A stretch of 64,000 nucleotides of DNA. Source: Gorsachius magnificus (taxonomy: Eukaryota > Chordata > Aves > Pelecaniformes > Ardeidae). Position 1 is the first letter of the stretch. Every line of letters begins with the position of its first letter. This document shows, piece by piece, positions 39,701-50,910 of this stretch. The stretch covers positions 101,179,311 through 101,243,310 of the forward strand of contig CM067082.1 of NCBI GenBank assembly GCA_034008185.1, written 5' to 3'. The notes below the pieces were generated by a model. It was not told where the DNA came from and ran no database searches. It saw nothing but the letters and a program-made list of their open reading frames with translations. Made by a program: the position numbers and the translations under genes.

Positions 39701-40705
39701 GTTTGCGGCATGAGGAGATGGCCGACTCCCTGTTGAGTGCTACAGTCTCAGGAATACCTCCTTTAACAGCCCTTCAGACACAGATTTGATGACAGCATAC
39801 TTTGAGGCACAAGCTGCACACAAGGATCACAGGGTCCTTAACAAGTCTATAAAGACCTCTGCTCATTCCCTCCCTGCATGATCCCCAAGGATGACGGAAA
39901 GTTGAGCACATCCAGTCACCCATAACCTTTGCTGTTCTTCACTGAGACAGGACTGATGCAAAACCTCTTGCTGAAATCCACCTGCCCAATCACAGAAAGG
40001 GCAGGTTTCCCCCCATCCCACAGCACAGCCTGGGCTTGTTGCACAGGCCTTGGATGTACGAAGGACTGGCCACACCAGAGCTATGGGCAAGGTGTACCAA
40101 GAGGCCCTGGTAGTGCATTTTCTCTCAAAGTGGCGTAGTTGGAGATTTCACTGTGGCAGAAATGGACTGACCCCATTCTCATTCCCATTTCTGCCAGGGT
40201 AACAGCAGCAAAGTTGTCCTTACCCACCTAGGCATGTTCCTCCTGATCACTGCCTCCTCATGGGTACATTAGACATGTTTTGAGGATGCACAACTGAAGA
40301 AAGGACCTCAAGGGACTATCATTTTTGTTCCTGGCTTCCCATCTGCGCTCAGTGGCTCGGCTTAAGCATCTCCATTCTGCCCAAGCCCTGTCCAAGGCAT
40401 TTAACCCCCCCCATATCAAACGCCTCTGCAAGAGCCAGGAGACTGATCCCCACAACATGTTAAATCAACTTCCTGACGTAGAGGGTGAGATCTCAAAGGC
40501 AGGTGAGGAGTCAGCCCCATCCCCTGCTCTGGTGTCCCCGGGATGGGGCAGGGGAGTGCCCCACACATCCCTGGGGCTCCCAGCCACCAGCACCAACCTT
40601 ATTTTGCAGTCAAAACACCATCCTGCCTCGCCAGTGAGGCACCACAGTCTCTGTTGTGTTAGAGAGAGGCACAGTAGCGGCACCCAGAGAATCCGGCACG
40701 GGATC
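33749..40705. other. Convergent intergenic region between LANCL2 and VOPP1
   Basis: About 7 kb with further AATAAA sites on plus (35036, 37128) and one on minus (35912-35907), a C-rich tract at 38889-38920, and no recognisable exon. The G+C content rises toward 38-40.7 kb. Open frames there are not supported by any motif. Confidence 0.6.
38889..38920. repeat. C-rich homopolymer tract
   Basis: Runs of six to ten C interrupted by single T or A, in the convergent intergenic region. The minus strand therefore has several long G runs capable of forming a G-quadruplex. Confidence 0.85.
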
Positions 40706-40800
40706 CCAGCCAGACTTCAGGAAAGCTTCACCAGAAGTTGAATTTCAATGTACAGCATAAGAATTCACTATAAAAGGCTTCTATTCAATGTGTCCAGAAA
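40706..40800. repeat. 95-bp direct repeat, copy 1
   Basis: This is identical to 41613-41707 except for one base (G at 40792, A at 41699), with an offset of exactly 907 bp. It begins CCAGCCAGACTTCAGG and ends TCCAGAAA. The sequence after it diverges at once. I do not recognise it as a known repeat family. Confidence 0.95.
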
Positions 40801-41612
40801 CACACCATGGGGAAGTTCACATTAGCAAAGCTGCAGCAGCCGGCAGCTCCTAGGGCATCACCACTGCCAAGTAAAATCGTGTTGGAAGATGATGTTTTTC
40901 CTTCACCTTGTGGGACTGCACACCTGACCTGCCATCCCTGCCTGCTGCTGAGAAGTAGCCCCGTCCTTTCCAGTGGTGTGCCTGTAGCCTGTGCTCACAC
41001 CTGGCTTGCAAAAGTGTTGTTGAGTACAAATCTCTCAGCAGCATTAGACCTGCCTTCTCTCCTCCTCTGCACACTCTTAACTCTCCTCGGTAACACAAAG
41101 AACTTTAAACGTACAGCTCAGGACAGAGCAATGAAGAGGGCTAGAGGTACAGCAACATCCAATCTTACTTTAATAAAATGCATTTCCAAGGAAAGTCCAC
41201 ACAAGTTTTATGAGCAATAGAAGCCCCAAAGACTGTAGAAAGACCTACTTCTGCTCCATCCATCCTCCCACCCACCAACCCCACCTTCCAAAACGTGCAG
41301 CGTACACTCCTGATCAACTTCATATTGTTGATATCAACCTACTGAAAGCTACAGGTCATCTCCCTTCTTTCTCCCCGCTTTTTTTTTTTTTTTTTTTAAA
41401 CTAAGAGGGAAAAAAAGGAGAAAAAACAAAAGAAAACCTAAAAACTTCCAAAAGCGAGGCAATGAGAGGAAAGGCATGTAAACAGTTTCCAGGTAAGTGA
41501 TACGTACGCCCACACAGGTGCTGTGTTTTCAAGAGAAGACCAAGCAAGTTTGCTAGCAGAGGAGTGCACGTGTTGCAAGAGGTAGTATCATCCATCAACA
41601 CTAGCAAATAAA

Positions 41613-41707
41613 CCAGCCAGACTTCAGGAAAGCTTCACCAGAAGTTGAATTTCAATGTACAGCATAAGAATTCACTATAAAAGGCTTCTATTCAATGTAT
41701 CCAGAAA
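41613..41707. repeat. 95-bp direct repeat, copy 2
   Basis: This is the partner of 40706-40800, in the same orientation with 94 of 95 bases identical. It lies in the probable VOPP1 3' untranslated region. The 812 bases between the copies are not themselves repeated within the window, so this is not a simple tandem array. Confidence 0.95.
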
Positions 41708-42361
41708 AATACCAGCTGTCATAGGTACATTTCTTAATATAAAAGGACTTAACAACATCTATCTACTAACATGAGGTCTGTTGTCATTTCTACTGACAGA
41801 AAAAGAAAGGTTGGATTTACCTTTAAAAAATTGTCGTGTACACACAACCATATTCAGTGACATATGCAGCTTTAAACTTCAAGTGCACACTAATTCAGAA
41901 AATATATACCATTGTGGTGCGCAGATGGACCTAGTAATCACATATAAAACGTACCTTTTTGTTCGCTTAAGCGTCCGCCGGGCCTACAGTGCACACACAA
42001 AAGTACTTTGCTCTGTCCCTTGTTATGATGCACAGTAAGGGAAAGCCTTAGTTGCCATTTCACCCAAGTCAGGCCTGTGGCAATGAGCTCCTCAAAAGCT
42101 AGCTCTGCTCCAGATGACTACTAACTCCACCAGCAGCTTTTAGAAACAGTGACCCTTAATGGTTTTTCTGGTAGATACCCATGTTCATTACAAAAGGGAT
42201 GCTCCTTTCTGCCAGCTCTGCAAGAACGAGCATGAGACAGTGACTTGGGAATCCTGGGGCCGCTCACAGCAAAATGTGTGAAGAGCTAAGAGCCACTGAT
42301 AGCCAAACCATCTGCGCATCAGGTCAAGGAACTGCTCTTAAGCACTAGTCCCAAACAGCTA

Positions 42362-42367
42362 TTTATT
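42362..42367 (-). promoter_or_regulatory. Candidate VOPP1 poly(A) signal AATAAA (minus strand)
   Basis: Plus-strand TTTATT reads AATAAA on the minus strand and lies about 1.07 kb downstream of the VOPP1 stop. An ATTAAA at 41174-41169 would give a 2.3-kb 3' untranslated region, closer to what I recall for the human transcript. Which one is used is unknown. Confidence 0.4.
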
Positions 42368-43433
42368 TGCCTGATGCAGAGAGAAGAGCAGTTTTACCGA
42401 TCTGTCATCTGGAGATGACAGCTCTACTTGGTACTCTTTGTGGCAGCAGTAAACCCATCACGAAAGCTACTATTTCTCAGGGACAAAACTCCCATCGATG
42501 TCAAAGGGAGCATGGAAGTGTGCTCCCATTCCTTCTTACTGTAATTACTTTCCAATTTAGGGAAGAAAACTTACATACGTACGTCAGTGTTTCTAACCGC
42601 TCTGTCGAGAGGCACAATTAGCTCCGAGGTTACACCACCTCCCTCTCACTACTGACATTTGGGTTATCGGCTGTTTCATACAATCCCCTCACCACTGGCA
42701 AAACAAAGGGAGTCAGGATGCCAATCACAAAGGCAGGGTCCAGGTGCTGGCCAAGAAACACTCAAGTCCCGGCCCTTCGCTTTAAATGCATCATTTACTG
42801 TAACGAATACCTCTTTTCTAGGGCACTTGGCAAAGCCCCTGCCACGACTCAACCAACGCTGGTGCTCCAGTCACTCACAGGCTTCTACAACAGCATCTCT
42901 CTGTTGTGCATAAGACCCAAGTTTTACAAGAAAAAACATAAATGGAGAAGATGGTGGCCACCATTTCTGGTAAAAGCACTGTCCTGCCTCTTCTACTTCT
43001 ACCCTTTTTTCCTGTCATTTCCCGTGGGTGAGGGCATTTCTCCTACGGGGTTTTATGAGAGCGTGCATCACTCAGGGGTTGGATAAAGAACTGCTATCAG
43101 TAGCCTGCCACAACGCAATTAAACCCATGATTGAAACGAACAATAAATAAAGAGAAAGACATAGAGGTTTTAAATATAGGTTTCCATTAAAAGCATTACA
43201 AAGACAACTTCTCTCATTTTGAAGACAAAAAAAATCCACTTCTACTAAAAAAAAAGGAAAAAAAATTTAAAAATCACCCCTTTGCAAGTAACTTTAATGA
43301 GGAAAGGTGCAGGGAAGGGAGGGAGAGAGGACTTGGAGAACTAGCAAGTGTTCAAAAGAATGGACACCCTCCATCTCGGTCATTTTGCAATGGCACCTTC
43401 TTCTCACACAGTCAGGTCAGAGCGCCAGAGTCC

Positions 43434-43615
43434 TCACGTGGAGGATTTCACCACCTGCTCGTAAGGGGGAGGTGGTGTGTTGCAGTAGGAAGGTGGGGGT
43501 GGGTAAACCGGGTTTCCTTGTGGGGAATTGGGCTGGACGTGGAAAGCCATAGCCATGGGATTCATCACAGGTCCACCTGGATCTGTGTAATATGGCACTC
43601 CAGGTTGTTGTGACC
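43434..43615 (-). CDS. VOPP1: VOPP1 last coding exon: proline-rich cytoplasmic tail
   Basis: The acceptor is TTTCTTGCAG. The exon encodes SQQPGVPYYTDPGGP, MNPMAMAF, NSPQG, the motifs PPSY and PPPY, EQVVKSST and a TGA stop at 43436-43434. The tail ends KSST, against KAK in human, and a few residues of the human Met-rich stretch are absent. The 3' untranslated region continues to lower coordinates. Confidence 0.95.
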
Positions 43616-46600
43616 CTGCAAGAAAGAAAAGGACAGAAAAAGTATGAACAACAGCAGAAGCACCAGGCAGCAGTCGTGGGCTCCCAGGGCTCCCGCTCTG
43701 TACGCTCGGACAAGTTTTCTCAAAGCATTCATCAGAGCCAGGACAAGGAGCCACCTTTCTCCCATTCCAGAGAAAACCAAGACTTGCAGGAGTACATTAA
43801 TTTCTTGAGATTTCACCAAAATGTTTCAATTTTGCATGTAGTGGAAGTCATTTACTGAAACAAAGGGCACCACAGCCCCAAGCAACTACCATTTGAAAGG
43901 GAAAACAGCGACTCCTGCTCAGTTCCCCCGACAGAAAAGCTGCCATGCCTGCAGACAGGAGAAGCGGGGGATCCCAGACGGACAAAGGACAAAGGGGTTT
44001 CCACTGCAGCCCTGACTCAGGTGTCAAGTCTTACGAGAGGACTTTACAGGTTATTTTGTAATGTACTGGACCTGCTTGTATGCCAGAATACGACTCAAAT
44101 AGATAATTTCCCTTCAAGGCTCAATACGGCTAAGGAGCAAAAACCTAAGCTGAAGCCAATTATGTCTGGCTAACACAATGGGATAAGATTGTTTTGCACA
44201 GATTAAATTTAGGAAATTATGTTGGAGCCTGCAGGGAGAAGGAAAGGAAACGTATGATCAAACACAGAATTCCTTAGCCATGACACATGAGGAGTAATGG
44301 AGACCACTGCCATAAGGAATAACAAAGGTGGCGTGTAACCCTCCTCAGATATCACAGCGAGTGGTGGAAGATTACTTCATGCAATTCCAGCAACTGAAGT
44401 CACAGATTGTCTCTATCTTAAGATGTAAATTAGTTTTCTTCTCTTTTTCTCTGTCTATTTAAATAAAGCTCAACTGAAAAAAAAAACCACAACCAAAACC
44501 CACGGCTGAGCAAGAGGTTTTCTTCTTTTGGTGCTAGTCTGTTTTTCCTATAATGACACAGCCTCTCAGCAATTTTCCACTCCATCATTCCTTCCCATGA
44601 CTTAGTGACACTAGGACTCAGTATTGCCACAGAAGGAATACAGGCTTCATGAAGCCTTAAGCATCCTTTAGTACTTCAGGCATTCAGGAAGGAGCTACAT
44701 ACCAACCCCAAAAACGTGTCCTTACAGTATTAAGTCAGATGGGTTGATCCATAAGGCACAGGGATGCAAACTGTCCCAGAGCCTGGGCTCTCTGCCTAGG
44801 GAGCTTTGTTTGGACACTCAGGAGCAAAGAGGATGGAAAGCACATCAGGAACACGGCTATTTCCTTCTTAACGCAATAACTTTTAACACACCACCACAGT
44901 AATTTTTCCTTTTGCCTGTCTGAGTGAAGAGGGCCGCTCCGCAGCCTCTCTTCCTTTGCCGCAGCAACGAGGAGCCCTTGTTCTCTTCCATGTATAGCAT
45001 CAGCACAGGGCTGCAGGACAGCCAGGCTGGGAACAGGAGCTGAATCCTACCTCTCCGACATTTGGGCTAATACCCTCTTCTGTAGCCTTTTTCTTAAGCA
45101 TTTTTATTTTAAATCCTGCCCAGCTCTGCATTTCTGCAGTTTCCATCCGCATGGGGACATGGGAGAGGTTAAGGTAGCTCACTGCAGCTTGCTCCTTAGG
45201 AAAGTATCTGTTGGCATTAAAACTTCCATGTATTATTATTGAACTGGGGGGAGGCAAGTGTGGACACCAATCTTTTGAGGTATTTTTTCAGTTCATTAAA
45301 CCCAGCAGAAAACAACATCTGAATGTCAACTTCCTTGTGGGATCAGCTCAGTAGGTATTTGTTAAGTATCTACAAAGGGACCTAAACTTTTCTAGCACCT
45401 GAACCGCCAGTTTGGGGCTATGTAGGCCAGACCTAAAGTGAAAGACACCACTAGGTCTGCAAACTGCTGTTTGTAGGTGAGGTGTTCAATCCATTTTCCC
45501 AGTCAGGCCCAGAGAAAAAGCGTTCCCACCTCCAGGCTGCTTGCTGGGATGGCAGAAGATGCTGCTCGTTATCACTGCAGGGAAGGAGGGAGATGGGCAA
45601 GGACCCATGTTTTGGGGGCTCCACCTCAACCGTGAACTGGCTACTGCTACCAAATCTGGAAGAGGAGCTAAAGGAAAATGTGAACTTGGTTGTCGAGTAA
45701 TTCTCATTGCTTTTGCTACTGAATATTCCTAGAACAGTAGAAAAAGTAGAAAAAAAAAATGTTGGTGGGGTTAGCTCAGAGCCCAAAGCTTTAAGAAACA
45801 GCAGTAACAGCCTGGAAGCAACTGGCATAAGCAGGTTGCCAAAAGGCCTGTGCTTATTTTATGTTTGCCCACAATTTGCGTTCCATGAAAAACTAAAACC
45901 ATGCTCTAAAATTAAATCTGGTATTTGCCAATCCAGCCAAAGATCCTCCTTGTTCACATAATCTTGAGGTTATTTTTCAGCTTAAAAATATAGTTTACTT
46001 AGTTTGGCTCCCTCCCCACTGTTGAAAAAGAAATACTCTTTGTGGAAATGCTTGTTCACTCAAGCAGAAAAAAAGTTGCAGAAAGGAAGCCCTAAAAAAC
46101 CCTTTAGGATTTAAAAAAAAAAAAAAAAGGGTGAATAAAATGTTAGTTTGCGTCTGTAACGTCTTTTTTTCCATTTAGACCTGTGAGAGAGCAGGGAGAA
46201 GTGCATGTCATTGGTACCTGCTTAAGGGTGCAAGAAAGAGCATTTCCAAAGTCTGCAGAAGGCAGGTGGATGTGCAATAGCAGGCATGACAGGGGAGAGA
46301 GCCTGAACGTGGCACATTGGCACAATGCTCGTAGGCAGAGCTAGCTAGGCAGGGGTTTAGGACACTTCTCCAAGGAGGCTGCCTTCATGCAGCCACGGTA
46401 TGGCACAGAAAATTAACGATTTTTGATAGAGGGGTTTGAGGCACCAAATTTTCAGAAAGAGACCCTTTCTCATTACAAAATATTCAGTTGTATTTCCACT
46501 CTCAAGCCCTTATGAAACAAAACCAAATTGCCAATTCCAAAAAAAATTGTCAGAAAAGGTAATTATCCTCTGGCTTCAGCTCTCTCTAATACAACATGCA

Positions 46601-49600
46601 ATAAAATGACAGCCCGGGAGGAAAAGTGTCAGTGTACCAAGCATGCCTGCATATGTCTGTGCGTGCGCTTTCACTGGCACAAATTAGCACTGGCTTATGC
46701 AACCTAGAGAGTGGTTAAAAACATCTCAGTTTGGCCTTGCTGAGGCAGGGAGAAGGCAAGACAGATACAATCTCAGCACTGCAGAAAGTCTTCCAACTAG
46801 TGACAGCTGGATTGAAAATGCTCCCATAAGGCACAAACATCTCCTGCTTACAGGTGAGTCTTATTTTGCAGGATTCTCCGAACTGGGACTATCTAATAGC
46901 CAGAGGAGAAGAAATAACAAACTTAGGCAGCAGTATTGCCAGAGGAGCCATCACTAGGTAGATCCTCCTGATGTTCACAGCCATCATGGACCAGAGAGAG
47001 AGCAATCAGACTAACAAGGGGAGATGGACCACTTTGCTGCAGAACTGCAGCACAGAGCACGGAAGGCAAATCAAAAAGAGACGACTTGCAAGATAGTCAG
47101 ACCATGGAAGAAAAATGTTGGGCTTTCCTTCACCCCTGCCAGATGTTATCAACGTATTTAAAATTCTTTCTTCATGTCACTGTTCATTTTGGATACCTAT
47201 CATTTTGTCTACGCTGTAAAGTGAAAACTTGCTAGCCTCCTTCCATGCATGGACACACAACTGTAAAGATATTAGGAACTACAGCAGAAGGGAACCGAAG
47301 GTCCTGTCATCCTGAGTTTCAAAATCACTTCTGTACTCTGCAGCTGAATTACGCTATTTGAAAGGCAGAAGACTTCGCTCTTCACAGGAGGTGGCTGCAT
47401 GGTTTAGTGCAGTGCAATCCCTTGTCCAAATCCCAGTTTCCAAAACCCAACCAAACAAAACCCCCAAACCCAGCCTTTTTAAATGCCTTGGCAAATATAA
47501 GAAATCAGTGAAAACTGTTTAATGAGCAGTCTCTGACCTGACGCAGTGTTGACTGGTTGCCTGGTGTAAGACACGTTAAAAGTAGGTTCTTCTACTAGTG
47601 GAGGAGGGTACATCCGCCTTCGGATAAAGAAACCAGCTCCGCAACAGAACAAAACTCCCATCATCAAAAGAAACCTAGGCAAAGAGAAGAGTGAAGTCAA
47701 AATCCACCCGCATTCAGGCAGCTCTTAAACCTAGACTGTTCGCTGAGAGAAGCAAGAGAGCCGCCTAGCAATCACCAGCCTGTGACTTTTATCGGGGCTT
47801 CTTAAACAGGTTGTCTCTTGAGAGCAGGTCTATGTCATTTGAGATAGCACTCACGGGGCACTTATGAAAATATTACGGACACTTTTAGCAACTAGTACTA
47901 TTGTCTGATGTTTTCTGGCATGTAAAATACAAATCTGAAACTAAAACGCCCTTGAACTTTTGGAAAGTTCAGGTCCATACCTGACCTTTGCCACCAGGAT
48001 GCTGAACTGAAACTCCAGGCTGGTACAGTTTCAAACTGCTTATCTTGGTCATAAGCCTCATGCTTACAGCACTGAGGCTGGCCAGGAGGTTTGTGGGGGA
48101 CAAAGAGGAACACTATTCTGAAATTGCCCCTAAAAGAAGATTCTTAGATGTTCTTAAATTACTCAATGCTGTAATTTTGTCTCCCATGGGAAATATGGTA
48201 GCTGGAATTTAAACTCAAGCAAGAAGACTGAAGCATTCAGCACTGATGACAAACTTTGCTTTGTGCTTCCTAGGTGGGATATACATTCCCAAGGAAAAGG
48301 ACATACTTTTGCTTCAGTTCTTCTCCTCTCAGCTCCTTTTCCGACCTGACTAAACTGTCCTCATCATTCCCTTGCCCTGCTGCTGTGGAAACAGGCACAT
48401 GCAGCAAGGGCACGCCAGCAGATTTTATTCTTCAGACAGTGGCTTTCAGTGTGTTTCCTTGATTAGTTATCAGACATGCTAGTGACTGATGCAAGCTCCC
48501 GTAAACCGAAAGGGTTCTTCTGCCTGTAATTGCCACCTCATTTCAGGGCCCTTTACTGGAAGACAATGACGACTGTGCTCTTTTGGAAGGGATGGAAGTT
48601 GGCCAGAGGCCACTGAAGTTGGCCAGAGGCAAGCCTACACACCATGCTTATCTCCTCTGCAGCATTCCCAGGTATCCGAGGGGAAGAGCATGGCACTGCA
48701 CGGCAGCGAGAGCTATTTCATGCAAAGGGTCAAATTCTGTTCTTGTTTCTACGGTGGAAATGACAGCAGAAGGAGGTCCTGTTTCCCTGAGCCAATATTA
48801 ATACACTCCCTTTTGGCAGCGCTCCTACAAAGGATTTGTTCTGAACAGAAAAACAGATTTACGACGTCACCTCAGGGATTGAGATGCAGAGCTCTTCAGT
48901 TATATCAGTAAGGATTGCACACTGAAATCCCACAGTCAGCTTCAGGAAATCTCGGTATTATAGCATGTATCAGGCTTCTGTTTTTCAGTGTTTACCTGTT
49001 TCAATTTTGAAGGCTTTTTTTTTAGGCAGTCTTCAAATTCTACATTAAAATTTTTTTTAGGAGAGCTTTTGCATTCTCTCTACTGTAATGAGAAGGTTTT
49101 ATTCAGGTGCTTTCTTAAATTCCTCTCCAAAATGAATTTACCTTATTTTTTTCATTATGCAAATACAGTGATTAGTTTAAGCTTTATCCAGATTACTGAG
49201 CTGCTGGTTTCACAAGCTCAAGTCTTTCTGCCTTCTTTTCCCTTGCTGTCATCTCCAGTGAAATCCTCATAGTCATAAATGTACTTCCCTTCCTTTTTAA
49301 TTGAAGCCTCAATTCGGCTGGCAAGAGTATCTTAAACCCTGCCTAAAAGCACAATCCTCCTTACACAATCCTCTTCTAAAACTGAGTGCCCAACAAAACA
49401 GACAAACACTGCTGCTTGGTAGCAGCTGGGACAGGCAAAAGGAATTCAGCAGTTTTGGATGAAAGTGGGACCACTACCTGTACAGACCAGCAGGATGCAG
49501 AAGCAGGAAAGGTCAACCTGACATGAGCAACCTCCTTCTCCAATGTTTTCTCATGACATCGGGAGACTTTAATAAGCAAAAAACCCAAAGTCCTTGCATT

Positions 49601-49814
49601 TATATGTACACATACACATTACTGCATACTTGTACTTACTTTACTTTAAAATACTAGGGCTGGCAAGACCCTGATTTAAGTCCTACAAACAAGCAAGAAC
49701 ATGACAAGCATAAAATTCCCAAATGCCCTGACCTACCAAAAATACCATAGTCGCTGGATAGAGAGAGCTCTTACACAGCATCTTGAACCACAGCAATCCT
49801 CATAGGAGCGACAT
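43434..49814 (-). CDS. VOPP1: VOPP1, vesicular overexpressed in cancer prosurvival protein 1 (3' part, 3 coding exons)
   Basis: Three minus-strand exons (49737-49814, 47538-47674, 43434-43615) join in frame and encode 131 residues. This is equivalent to human VOPP1 from about Cys39 to its end (human total 172). In order they hold the end of the cysteine-rich luminal domain (CRSYEDCCGSRCC), a transmembrane helix (WYF-WFLLMMGVLFCCGAGFFI), a basic stop-transfer RRR, and a proline-rich cytoplasmic tail with PPSY (43485-43496) and PPPY (43461-43472). Family knowledge: VOPP1 is a small type I protein of endosomes/lysosomes, reported to bind WWOX through PPxY motifs and to favour NF-kB signalling. 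The signal peptide and the first part of the ectodomain were not found in the window. Identification is firm; the gene is partial here. Confidence 0.95.
43616..47537 (-). other. VOPP1: VOPP1 last intron
   Basis: A 3.9-kb intron between the transmembrane exon and the last coding exon. No repeat family recognised. Confidence 0.85.
47538..47674 (-). CDS. VOPP1: VOPP1 exon: transmembrane helix and juxtamembrane segment
   Basis: The acceptor is TTTGCCTAG. The split Trp codon TG|G joins the previous exon. The 137 nt encode FLLMMGVLFCCGAGFFIRRR, then MYPPPLVEEPTFNVSYTRQP and VNTAS. The donor reads G|GTCAGA, a weak match to consensus (C at +3). It still gives a continuous frame into the last exon. 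Confidence 0.95.
47675..49736 (-). other. VOPP1: VOPP1 intron between ectodomain and transmembrane exons
   Basis: A 2.1-kb intron that splits the Trp codon at the start of the membrane helix. A 16-bp unit is repeated twice at 48595-48630. Otherwise nothing recognised. Confidence 0.85.
49737..49814 (-). CDS. VOPP1: VOPP1 exon: cysteine-rich ectodomain end and start of TM helix
   Basis: On the minus strand the acceptor is TTTCTCTGCAG and the donor GTAGGT, for 78 nt. The exon starts with the last base of a split codon, then encodes CRSYEDCCGSRCCVRALSIQ and RLWYF, and ends TG|. This matches human VOPP1 from residue 39 almost exactly. The partner upstream exon is missing. Confidence 0.95.
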
Positions 49815-49949
49815 CTGCAGAGAAATAAAGACAAAAGGGCGTTAGGGGAGTGGATGTCACTCAGATTAAAACGGCATCCCCAATGCTGATGCCATTCGCA
49901 CCCCTGCCCAAGGTGTCATTTAGGACACCGCCAGACCTGGGAGGCAAAG

Positions 49950-50044
49950 CCTCCTGGAAGTGTTCAGGGTCAGATTGGATGGGGCTTTGAGCAACGTGAC
50001 CTAGCAAAAGTTGTCCCTGCCCATGCAGGAGGGTTGGACTACAT
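49950..50044 (+). mobile_element. CR1 LINE 3' fragment (TGGATGGGGCTTTGAGCAAC type)
   Basis: Contains GGAAGTGTTCAGGGTCAGAT, TGGATGGGGCTTTGAGCAAC and GGAGGGTTGGACTA, the 3' region of a CR1 subfamily. It lies just 5' of a second, different CR1 piece in the same orientation, in the VOPP1 intron upstream of exon 49737-49814. Confidence 0.8.
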
Positions 50045-50084
50045 GGAAGACAGGGATGGAGAGCAGAATAAACCCCCCCATAAT

Positions 50085-50910
50085 CCAGGAGGAAGCAGCT
50101 TATGACCTGCTGTGCCACCTGGACACCCACAAGCCTATGGGGCTGGATGGGATCAACCCGAGAGAGTACTGAAGGAGCTGGCAGAGAAGCTTGCCAAGCC
50201 ACTCTCCATCATTTATCAGCAGTCCTGGAGAACAGGGGAGGTCCCAGACAACTGGAGGCTTGCCAATGTGACACCTGTTGACAAGAAGGGCTGGAAGGAG
50301 GATCCAGGGAACTTCAGGCCTGTCAGCCTGACCTTGGTACCAGGGAAGGTTATGGGGCGGTTCATTCTGAGTGTGCTCACCACGCATGTGCAGGACAACC
50401 AGGGGATCAGGCCCAGCCAGCATGGGCTCATGAAAGGCAGGTCCTGCCTGATCAACCCGATCTCCTTCTATGACCAGGTGACCCGCCTAGTGGTTGAAGG
50501 AAAGGCTGGGGATATTGTCTACCTGGACTTCAGCAAAGCCTTTGACACTGTCTCCCACAGCATTCTCCTAGAGAAGCTGGTGGCTTGTGGCTTGCACAGG
50601 TGCACACTTCACTGGGTAAAAAAATGACTAGATGGCAGAGCCCAGAAAATTGTGGTGAATGCAGTTAAATCCAGTTGCAGGCTGGTAACAAGCAGTGTTC
50701 CCTTGCCCAGAGAGGTGGTGGAGTCACCACCCCTGGAGGTGTTCAAAAAATGTGTAGATGTGGCACTTCAGGACATAGTTTAGTAGGCATGGTGGTGTTG
50801 GGTTGACAGTTGGACTTGATGATCTTGGAGGTCTTTTCCAACCTTAATGATTCTATGATTCTATGATCTTCAAAGGACCTTTCTAACCCAAACCATTCTG
50901 TGGGTTTATG
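50085..50910 (+). mobile_element. CR1 LINE with reverse-transcriptase ORF2 remnant and 3' end
   Basis: A 5'-truncated CR1 copy. One reading frame holds the LDTHKPMGLDGINPRE segment; after a frameshift near 50160 it continues as VLKELAEKLAKPLSIIYQQS, then VPDNWRLANVTPV, NFRPVSLT and YLDFSKAFDTVSH (about 50520-50558), motifs of the CR1 reverse transcriptase. The frame stops at 50627. An internal deletion then removes the catalytic FADD region, and the sequence resumes in the 3' region (AGAGGTGGTGGAGTCACC) and ends ATTCTATGATTCTATG near 50867. A short extra CR1 3' tip follows to 50910. The element cannot move by itself. Confidence 0.92.

Larger units (their letters stand above)
41169..43433 (-). 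other. VOPP1: Likely VOPP1 3' untranslated region
   Basis: This is the continuation of the last VOPP1 exon, down to an ATTAAA at 41174-41169. It contains the second copy of a 95-bp direct repeat (41613-41707). Open frames here show no recognisable protein. Confidence 0.4.

Noticed and set aside
48595..48630. Two copies of a 16-bp unit with a 20-bp period
   Set aside because: Too short and only two copies, most likely a small local slippage duplication in a VOPP1 intron.
50100..50455. Minus-strand open frames across the CR1 at 50 kb
   Set aside because: They are shadows of the CR1 reverse-transcriptase frame on the plus strand.
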